A DNA stretch of 28,370 nucleotides from Bacillota bacterium (GTDB taxonomy: Bacteria; Bacillota; Clostridia; Lachnospirales; Lachnospiraceae): NCBI GenBank assembly GCA_023421505.1, contig JAEZTJ010000030.1, positions 1 through 28,370 on the forward strand, read 5' to 3'. Of the stretch, positions 22,887 to 28,370 are shown piece after piece; position 1 is the stretch's first letter, and each line of letters opens with the position of its first letter. Below the pieces are notes generated by a model. The model did no database searches, was not told the origin of the DNA, and saw only the letters and a program-made list of their open reading frames with translations. The position numbers and the translations under genes were made by a program.

Positions 22887-23553
22887 GAATGATGTACCCC
22901 AAGCCTTTTTTTGTATTAATCATATCCGATAATCCAAAATCCTCAAGTTTTTTTCTTAACCTATTCACATTAACAGTCAAGGTATTATCATCTATAAAGC
23001 TGTCATCATCCCATAGCTTCTTCATAAGAAGATCCCTGCCGACAATATTATTCTTGTTTTCAATTAGGACCTGCATAATCTTATATTCATTTTTCGTAAG
23101 CTCCAGCTTCTTATCCTCATAAGATAATGTGGTATCATTTAGATTAAGGATTAGCTTGCCAACCGACAAGGTTGTTATATCAGCATAATAAGTATAGGTC
23201 CGTCTTAATATTGCCTGAAGCTTTGCAACAACAATATCCAGTGAAAAGGGTTTCGAAATATAATCATCTGCTCCCATATTCATCGCCATAATAATGTCCA
23301 TATTCTCCGTATGGGAAGACAAAAATACGATGGGTACTTTGGAAATTTTTCTAATCTCATTGCACCAATAATATCCGTTATAAAATGGCAGTGATATATC
23401 AAGCAGAACCATATGTGGTTGATAGTCAATGAAAGTTTCAAGTACCTTCATGAAGTCTGTCACATACCTTGCCTCAAACCCCCATTTTATTAAGCCTTCT
23501 TCTAATAATGCTGCGATTACTTGATCATCCTCTATGATTAATGTTTTATACAT
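22879..23553 (-). CDS. BceR-type OmpR family response regulator
   Basis: A 224-residue regulator: receiver domain (1-115) with acidic pair Glu8-Asp9, phosphoacceptor Asp52 in MVLLDISLP and Lys in YISKPFSLD, and a winged-helix DNA-binding domain (about 130-224; ELTKNEYKIMQVL, RDLLMKKLWDD, TLTVNVNRLRKKLE). The frame is open upstream to an ATG at 23583, but GGAG lies 6 bases before the ATG at 23553, so I choose that one; the upstream MPHKRQMEIN stretch belongs to the leader element. It is the first gene of the Bce module and is transcribed towards the kinase. Confidence 0.94.
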   Translation of the reverse strand: MYKTLIIEDDQVIAALLEEGLIKWGFEARYVTDFMKVLETFIDYQPHMVLLDISLPFYNGYYWCNEIRKISKVPIVFLSSHTENMDIIMAMNMGADDYISKPFSLDIVVAKLQAILRRTYTYYADITTLSVGKLILNLNDTTLSYEDKKLELTKNEYKIMQVLIENKNNIVGRDLLMKKLWDDDSFIDDNTLTVNVNRLRKKLEDFGLSDMINTKKGLGYIIHD

Positions 23554-23555
23554 AT

Positions 23556-23653
23556 TAATCTCCATCTGTCGCTTATGCGGCATTTACTGAGCGAAAAGCA
23601 CGCTTAGTGCTTTTTGCTGGTTGAAAAATGTACTTCTTTTCAACCTAATCTCC
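23556..23653 (-). repeat. Twin-hairpin leader element flanked by 8-bp direct repeats (copy B)
   Basis: Same architecture as the element at 6396-6523. TAATCTCC (ribosome site GGAGATTA on the - strand) is duplicated at 23556-23563 and 23646-23653. Between them are hairpins 23590-23601/23607-23618 (AGCGAAAAGCAC, one G-U pair) and 23619-23627/23637-23645 (GGTTGAAAA, perfect). On the - strand the second hairpin starts with GTTGAAA and has a GAAGTACA loop, like copy A. The block ATGCCGCATAAG before the RR start matches the argH leader. A TTG-initiated frame of 19 codons ends in TAA directly before that ATG. Confidence 0.75.
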
Positions 23654-24040
23654 CTGCCAGTACTTAATAACACAGTTAATGTTACCATAATGGGGGTATT
23701 ATTACAATATTATGTCGATTAAAGAGTTCCGCAGCTTTATCCACAAACTTCAGATTAGTAAATCTTATTACGATAACCATGTAAAATAGAAAGATCAGTT
23801 CGTAAATTTTTTTTAATAAATTTTCTAAGATACCTAGCATCACATTCCTCTAGACATATTACTTTAAAATAAAGTAAATTAAACCACCATAATATTACAT
23901 CACTTTAGAGTAAAAGCTCGAAATCATCTGTAAATTCAATGAGTTTGGGTTAAATTAATTTACAAGGAGTTGCAAAGCCGTGGATAAAATCGCCTCCTAT
24001 CTTAATTAATACATAATATCATATAATGATTATATAATTG
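23654..24040. other. Non-coding region with operator-like palindromes
   Basis: No gene is visible. A perfect dyad TTACTTTA-AAA-TAAAGTAA lies at 23859-23877, and a related imperfect ACTTTA-GAG-TAAAAG at 23902-23916, 41 bp on. On the - strand TTGTAA, 17 bp and TAACAT with an upstream TGG (about 23676-23704) could be the promoter of the Bce two-component genes. A ribosome-site-like AAGGAG (23964-23969) precedes a 9-codon GTG frame at 23980-24009. Confidence 0.4.
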
Positions 24041-24110
24041 CAGAAAAATGTAATAATTAATAGAAAGATGTAATATTAGATAGAAAAAAGTAATAATAGA
24101 TAGAAATATG
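24041..24110 (+). repeat. Tandem 20-bp repeats directly upstream of the chemoreceptor promoter
   Basis: Three contiguous 20-bp units (24041-24060, 24061-24080, 24081-24100) and a half unit (24101-24110) follow the pattern YAGAAARAWGTAATAWTWRA. The array ends exactly where the -35 hexamer begins. A 20-bp period puts every unit on nearly the same DNA face, as for a cooperatively binding regulator. There are no spacers, so it is not a CRISPR array. Confidence 0.85.
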
Positions 24111-24139
24111 TTGACAGAATATACTAATTTTGTTATATT
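24111..24139 (+). promoter_or_regulatory. Promoter of the chemoreceptor gene
   Basis: A perfect -35 TTGACA (24111-24116), 17-bp spacer and -10 TATATT (24134-24139). The leader would be about 150 bases and holds a strong but unused AAGGAGGG near 24235. The 20-bp repeats abut the -35. Confidence 0.8.
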
Positions 24140-24297
24140 AATGTAAATAATATAAATATTGTGAATTAAATGTATGCATAAGCTATAATTTTCAAATATA
24201 AACATGCACAATAATTAACTATAATGTACAAAAAAGGAGGGAACATTCGGTAAAAAATAATCTTGGGTTGATATAATTTTATAAGGGGGCTGATATA

Positions 24298-26013
24298 ATG
24301 CTAAACGTAAAAGATATATTTATAAAACCTATATACAACAAGTCGTTAAAAACTAAGCTCATAACTGTATTTACATTAATAACTTTGATTGTTAGTATGA
24401 CTAGTATTTTTACATATTTCTCCATGAAATCAACAATGAAACAATTTGACGATATTTCACAAACGGTCTTTTATGCTAACCATATATCTGTTGTATTCCA
24501 AGATTTTCGTGATAATAGCATACCTAAAATTATAAACAATGATGAAAACCAAAAAAAGAGCAGTCAAAAAATGCTGCTGGAAGCAGAAGAGAGTATTAAT
24601 AAATTAAAGAAATTGGTTAAAGATAAAGGAAGTATTGAAAAGTTTAATTATGTAGAAAAAATGACTAAATCAAATATAGAAAATGCTAATAAGATATTTG
24701 AATTAGTAGACAATAAATCTGCTGTTTCTGCAATTGCTGAACAGCAAAATAAGCAATATAATTTGCAAGATTTATTAAAAAAATCAGTAGATGAGTTCAT
24801 ATATACCGAATTATCAAGTCAACAGCATGTAAAAAAGAAACTAAATGAGCACGCTGATTTTATAGGAATAGTGGTATTGGTACTAATTATCTCTTTGGCT
24901 ACACTTAGTATCTTGATTTCAACATTATTCTCTAAGTATATAGCAGGTATGATAGCAAAACTTGCTAACTACTCAAAGAATATATCAGATGGATATCTTC
25001 AAATCAATAAAATTGAAGTAAAGAGTAAAGATGATATAGGGGTCGTAGCTGATGCTTTCAACATAATGGTTGAAAATTTACGCAATATTATAGGAAATAT
25101 AAGTAAGTATAGTGATGATATAGCACATTCTGCTGGAATAGTACAAGGTAGCGTAGAGCAAAGTTCGAAAGCGATTGAAAACGTAGGTCTATCAATGCAA
25201 TCTGTCTCAGCAGGGGCTTCAGAACAAACGGAACAGACTAAGGAAACTTTTAATATTGTTAATGGTTTATTCGAAAGTAATAAAAAAATGCTTGAAAAGG
25301 CTAATCAGGTTTCAGCGACTTCACAAATGGCCATATCTGTTGCAACTGAGGGAAGTGCAAAAGTTGATGCTATGCTAAATCAAGTAAAGGTAATAGAAGA
25401 AAAAATAGTATTAACACAAAATAGTAGTGAAAGCTTAGAGAAAAAGACAAGTGAAATTAAAAATATCATAGATACCATTAATGGTATTTCAGGACAAACA
25501 AATCTTCTTGCTTTAAATGCAAGCATTGAAGCTGCAAGGGCGGGAGAATACGGAAAAGGGTTTGCAGTCGTAGCAGATGAAGTACGTAAACTTGCAGAAA
25601 GCTCTAAAAATGCAACGGGTGAAATAACAAAGCTTTTAAATGTAATACAAAACGACTCAAAAGATGTTTCAAACAGGATGCATGTAGGAGTTGATGAGGT
25701 TATAGCTGGAATCCAAATGGGAGAAGATGCCAGAAACTCATTTAACAAAATATTAGAAACAAGTGAAGCAGTTGATTCACAAATAAAAGATATTACTAAT
25801 GAGATAAAAAATATAACGGGCGAAATAAAAAATGTTGAAGGAAAAAGTAAGAGTATTTTAGATATAGCCGCTGACTTTTCAGATGAAAGTTGTAATGTCT
25901 CATCTGCTGTTCAAGAACAAACAGCAACACTTGAAGAAATATCATCATCGTCTGTTGTACTATTAGAGATGGCAAATCAACTACAAAAGATAGTTAAACA
26001 ATTTAAATTATAG
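24298..26013 (+). CDS. Methyl-accepting chemotaxis protein
   Basis: A transmembrane chemoreceptor of 571 residues. Helix 1 is about 21-43; the extracellular domain (44-187) is helical and resembles a four-helix bundle; helix 2 is about 188-212; HAMP runs to about 265. The signalling domain contains the highly conserved hairpin tip (about 395-432: IDTINGISGQTNLLALNASI, then EAARAGEYGKGFAVVADEVR) that binds CheW and CheA. Gln/Glu-rich helices on either side can carry methylation sites. A GGGGG ribosome site lies about 8 bases before the ATG. It is followed 158 bp later by a sugar-binding lipoprotein, suggesting indirect sensing through that protein. Base composition is clearly more AT-rich than the sugar locus. 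Confidence 0.95.
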   Translation: MLNVKDIFIKPIYNKSLKTKLITVFTLITLIVSMTSIFTYFSMKSTMKQFDDISQTVFYANHISVVFQDFRDNSIPKIINNDENQKKSSQKMLLEAEESINKLKKLVKDKGSIEKFNYVEKMTKSNIENANKIFELVDNKSAVSAIAEQQNKQYNLQDLLKKSVDEFIYTELSSQQHVKKKLNEHADFIGIVVLVLIISLATLSILISTLFSKYIAGMIAKLANYSKNISDGYLQINKIEVKSKDDIGVVADAFNIMVENLRNIIGNISKYSDDIAHSAGIVQGSVEQSSKAIENVGLSMQSVSAGASEQTEQTKETFNIVNGLFESNKKMLEKANQVSATSQMAISVATEGSAKVDAMLNQVKVIEEKIVLTQNSSESLEKKTSEIKNIIDTINGISGQTNLLALNASIEAARAGEYGKGFAVVADEVRKLAESSKNATGEITKLLNVIQNDSKDVSNRMHVGVDEVIAGIQMGEDARNSFNKILETSEAVDSQIKDITNEIKNITGEIKNVEGKSKSILDIAADFSDESCNVSSAVQEQTATLEEISSSSVVLLEMANQLQKIVKQFKL

Positions 26014-26118
26014 AGTCAAATCGAGAAGTAATTAATTTCAACTGGATTTAATCTACATTCATTTTAAATTTAGATCGGAATACTTAAAGTGAGTAGATTG
26101 AACATATTTACTAAAGAT

Positions 26119-26145
26119 AATCATTAAAATCAAACCTTAATGATT
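26119..26145 (+). promoter_or_regulatory. Hairpin between chemoreceptor and binding-protein genes
   Basis: AATCATTAA (26119-26127) pairs with TTAATGATT (26137-26145). An A-run follows on the + strand, so it is not a terminator in the direction of transcription. It lies 26 bp before the binding-protein start and could be an operator or an mRNA 5' structure. No promoter is evident between the two genes. Confidence 0.35.
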
Positions 26146-26171
26146 AAAAAAACAAACAAGGGGGTTAAGAA

Positions 26172-27260
26172 ATGAAAAAGAGTATTTTATTTCTATTATC
26201 ACTGTTAGTTTTGGGCGCAGTTATGGTTGGGTGTGGAAAGAAAGCTACAGAGGAAGACGAGACATCAAAAGAAGCTACAGATGCAACAAATGCAACAAAT
26301 GAGGAGATGAAAATAGCATATGGAGTTCCAGCAATAAATAATGGATTCCATCAGGCACAAGCAAATTGGGCCAAAAAATATACAGAAGAAAAGTATGGAG
26401 CAAAAGTTGAGGTTTTTGATGGTAAATCAGATGCAGATACAATAAATCAAAACTTCAGAGAAATGGTTGCAAAAGGCTTTGATATGGCTACTATACAGCC
26501 ATGGAAGGGCGAAGATATAAAGTCAGATGCAGAGGAAGCTATCAATAATGGCATGATTGTAACAACTTTTTACGGTTCTATACCAGGAGTATCTGTTCCG
26601 CAAGTGACCTCTGCTGAAGCTGATGTTTCAGAAGAAATGGGAAAAATTGCAGCAGAACAATGGAAAAAGGCTAATCCTGACAAACCAATTAAATTTGTTG
26701 CGATCGGATGGCCCGATAATGAATCAGTTAAAACCGGACGTACAGATCCTTTTGCAAAGGGTGTATTAAGTGTAGACCCAAATGCTATAGATCTTGGATG
26801 TAAGGATGGTAGTAAAGGAGCAGACGCGGCAAAAAAAATTATACAAGATCTATTAGTATCAGATCCTGATATCAACATAATATACTCTGAAGCTGGAGAT
26901 CTTACAGTCGGAGTGTTACCTGCACTAGAAGAAGCTGGTAGAGGTAAAATGAATAATGGAGTTCCAATAACTGAAATTCTCTGTAGTGTAGATTGTCCTC
27001 AAAATGAGCTTATTTCATGTTTTGATCCTAACTCTTCACTTAAGATGTCAATGGGTATTCCACCAAAAGAAGTTGCATATAAAAAAATAGACACTTTGTT
27101 TGATATAAAGGATGGAAAGATTAATAAAGATTCTTCAGAATTGATTTATGTACCCAATAAATTAATTGGTTACTGGAGTCAAAAAGATGCTAAAGAAGCA
27201 TTTGACTGGTATAATGAACAATTTGAAGCTGATGTAAAAATACCAGAATACAGTAAATAA
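26172..27260 (+). CDS. Sugar-binding lipoprotein, periplasmic-binding-protein type 1 fold
   Basis: An extracellular binding protein of 362 residues with a lipoprotein signal (MKKSILFLLSLLVLGAV, lipobox MVGC, Cys21) and a Thr/Ala/Asn-rich linker (about 25-45). The mature part resembles RbsB-like Peripla_BP_4 proteins: IAYGVPAINNGFHQAQANWA at the start, DADTINQNFREMVAKGFD, then NNGMIVTTFYGSIPG. GGGGG lies about 7 bases before the ATG. No ABC permease or ATPase follows: a terminator and a pseudogene come next. It may therefore serve as ligand adaptor for the chemoreceptor just upstream, in the manner of E. coli MBP or RBP with Tar or Trg. That role is inference; transport with distant permeases is the alternative. 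Confidence 0.88.
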   Translation: MKKSILFLLSLLVLGAVMVGCGKKATEEDETSKEATDATNATNEEMKIAYGVPAINNGFHQAQANWAKKYTEEKYGAKVEVFDGKSDADTINQNFREMVAKGFDMATIQPWKGEDIKSDAEEAINNGMIVTTFYGSIPGVSVPQVTSAEADVSEEMGKIAAEQWKKANPDKPIKFVAIGWPDNESVKTGRTDPFAKGVLSVDPNAIDLGCKDGSKGADAAKKIIQDLLVSDPDINIIYSEAGDLTVGVLPALEEAGRGKMNNGVPITEILCSVDCPQNELISCFDPNSSLKMSMGIPPKEVAYKKIDTLFDIKDGKINKDSSELIYVPNKLIGYWSQKDAKEAFDWYNEQFEADVKIPEYSK

Positions 27261-27350
27261 TATATAAATAGTTAGTTAAAAATAGAATGCAATATCAACA
27301 ACAGTAAAAAGATATTAGGATGAGTGAATGAAGAAGACTCGTAAAATTAC

Positions 27351-27409
27351 AAAGTATGAAAAAATGACCTCCTATGAAAAAAATCATAGGAGGTCGTTTT
27401 TCATACTTT
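27351..27409. terminator. Long bidirectional terminator
   Basis: A near-perfect palindrome of about 27 paired bases. The core is GACCTCCTATGA (27366-27377) with its complement at 27384-27395, extended outward by AAAGTATGAAAAA and TTTTTCATACTTT; the loop is AAAAAA. A T-run lies in the descending arm on both strands. It ends the binding-protein transcript, and its right arm covers the stop codon of the opposite-strand pseudogene. Confidence 0.92.
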
Positions 27410-27844
27410 ATTAATTGTAAAAATTGCATCTGCAGCCAGCCAAAGTCCAGGAAAATATCTCATAATCTGCCATACACCAGAACCATTAAGCCCTAATTCC
27501 GGGATCAATCTAAGCTTTGCATTCATGCTTCTGACATCATCAAACCACACTACATGTTCCACACCCTCTTCATTCGTATAATTAAAAAAGGGGGACTGAG
27601 CCGTTTCGTCAAATTGTATTTCTACTCCATACTTTACAGCGCGCTCTATTGCCTCCTGATTTCCTATTGATTCTGCTGCCGTTGTACCTTTTACAAAGGG
27701 TAACGGCCAGTCATAGGCATAATTTGGTGTTCCCATTAATATTTTATCTGGATCAATCACACTCACACCATACTGTAAAACTCTTCTCATATTATTTATA
27801 GGGGCGGTTGCCATGGGAGGACCATAGGTATAACCCCATACTTG
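27401..27844 (-). pseudogene. 5'-truncated GH18 spore-cortex hydrolase (YaaH/SleL-like)
   Basis: The frame encodes only the C-terminal third of a GH18 enzyme of the YaaH/SleL type: MATAPINNMRRVLQYG, DKILMGTPNYAYDWPLP, then EAIERAVKYG, QSPFFNY, VWFDDVRSM and the C-terminal FTINKV. Similarity continues upstream of the apparent ATG (27814) as WGYTYGPP and stops at an in-frame TAA (27845-27847). The LysM domains and the catalytic DxxDxDxE region that should precede it are absent. I therefore read it as a decayed remnant, not a 137-residue protein. The parent enzyme would hydrolyse cortex peptidoglycan during spore germination. Confidence 0.8.
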
Positions 27845-27885
27845 TTATATATGTTATGACTCCATATGATTTATGAATAATGTGG

Positions 27886-27939
27886 TCATAGATGCTATGA
27901 TTTCTTGTTGTTTACAAAACCTTTTTTAGGTAATATAAT
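27886..27939 (+). promoter_or_regulatory. Promoter of the Big2-domain protein, with adjacent dyad
   Basis: -35 TTTACA (27911-27916), 17-bp spacer and consensus -10 TATAAT (27934-27939). A small perfect dyad TCATAG-ATG-CTATGA (27886-27900) lies 10 bp ahead of the -35 and could be an operator. Confidence 0.75.
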
Positions 27940-27974
27940 ATTACTAAACTTATGGTAATATAAGGGAGGTTGTT

Positions 27975-28370
27975 ATGAAAAAGATTATAACATTTGTAAT
28001 GTCTTTGTTTATAAGTTTAATAATAGTATATCCGTGTAAAGCAGCCGATAATTATATCTATATAAATAAAACTGAAGCCACTTTAGAAACTGGTGATACC
28101 ACTCAGCTGCTTATTAATTTAAGCTCTGAGTATATAACGTGGGAATCCGACAATCCAAGCGTTGCTGAGGTAACTAATACGGGTAAAGTTACGGGTATAA
28201 GTCCAGGATCAGCAATAATTACAGCGCGCATATATGGATATCAAATAAATTGTACTATCACAGTTGTAGAAGCGAAAGAAGAGCCAATTAGCCATTTAGA
28301 AGCTAGTAGAAAGATAGTTATATTACCTATCATAGATGAAATTGATATTAAGTTACATGATTACAAAGTG
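27975..28370 (+). CDS. Secreted bacterial Ig-like (Big2) domain protein, 3' end outside the window
   Basis: The open frame runs from ATG 27975, 4 bases after AGGGAGGT, to the window edge (132 codons so far). The N-terminus is a Sec signal peptide (MKKIITFVMSLFISLIIVYP, cleavage probably after CKA). Residues about 27-98 form a group 2 bacterial Ig-like domain: TLETGDTTQLLINL, ITWESDNPSVAEV, GKVTGISPGSAIITA and INCTITVVEA. Such domains act as spacers or adhesion modules in cell-surface proteins. What follows (ASRKIVILPIIDEID) may start a further domain. Function cannot be told without the missing part. Confidence 0.85.
   Translation, partial: MKKIITFVMSLFISLIIVYPCKAADNYIYINKTEATLETGDTTQLLINLSSEYITWESDNPSVAEVTNTGKVTGISPGSAIITARIYGYQINCTITVVEAKEEPISHLEASRKIVILPIIDEIDIKLHDYKV

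Noticed and set aside
23920..24000. Possible c-di-GMP riboswitch upstream of the chemoreceptor (TTGCAAAGCC resembles part of GEMM)
   Set aside because: The required CAAACC segment and tetraloop-receptor parts are missing, and the stretch lies upstream of the strong promoter at 24111.
24041..24110. Possible CRISPR array
   Set aside because: The 20-bp units are contiguous without spacers, imperfect, and no cas gene is present.
24002..24211. 69-codon hydrophobic frame on the - strand
   Set aside because: It lies across the 20-bp repeats and the chemoreceptor promoter, consists almost only of Ile/Tyr/Leu/Asn from AT-rich DNA, and has no clear ribosome site.
25380..25748. 122-codon frame opposite the chemoreceptor signalling domain
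   Set aside because: Antisense shadow caused by the highly conserved codons of the receptor hairpin.

Overview
The window looks like a chromosomal segment of an anaerobic, probably spore-forming member of the Bacillota, most likely Lachnospiraceae (Clostridium cluster XIVa). This rests on the AT-rich DNA, strong AGGAGG-type ribosome sites, YesM/YesN-type sugar regulation, an H-cluster sensory hydrogenase behind a clostridial-type Rex operator, a BceRS-BceAB module and the remnant of a YaaH/SleL spore-cortex hydrolase. No rRNA, tRNA, CRISPR array or intact transposase was seen.

Region 1 (1-11.3 kb) is a carbohydrate locus. The tail of an unidentified gene is followed by an AraC regulator and a YesM/YesN-type two-component system (+ strand). 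A convergent five-gene operon (- strand) follows in transcription order: lipoprotein sugar-binding protein, two ABC permeases, a GH88 unsaturated glucuronyl hydrolase and a DUF2264 protein. The two units share one bidirectional terminator. GH88 acts on the unsaturated uronic sugar that polysaccharide lyases leave, so the likely diet is lyase-generated uronate oligosaccharides. No lyase and no ABC ATPase are encoded here.

Region 2 (11.3-13.8 kb) holds argH, divergent from the sugar operon and with a possible ArgR-type operator, then a convergent SAM methyltransferase.

Region 3 (14.0-17.4 kb) is a compact redox or hydrogen signalling operon: an excellent promoter, a perfect Rex box, a [2Fe-2S] thioredoxin-like protein, a PAS-bearing sensory [FeFe]-hydrogenase (HydS type) and an overlapping SpoIIE-type phosphatase.

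Region 4 (17.4-23.7 kb, - strand) has two tandem signal peptidases I, then a Bce-type antimicrobial-peptide sensing and detoxification module (RR, HK, ATPase, permease).

Region 5 (23.7-28.4 kb) has a long non-coding stretch with operator-like palindromes and 3.5 tandem 20-bp repeats abutting a strong promoter. Next come a chemoreceptor, an orphan sugar-binding lipoprotein that may be its ligand adaptor, a 5'-truncated GH18 (YaaH-like) pseudogene and the start of a secreted Big2-domain protein.

A less expected feature is a recurrent 5'-leader. Twin-hairpin elements with the same architecture sit just upstream of the DUF2264 gene and of the Bce response regulator, each flanked by duplicated ribosome-site sequence. 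An ATGCCGCATAAG leader block is shared between argH and the Bce regulator. These look like copies of a dispersed small element.
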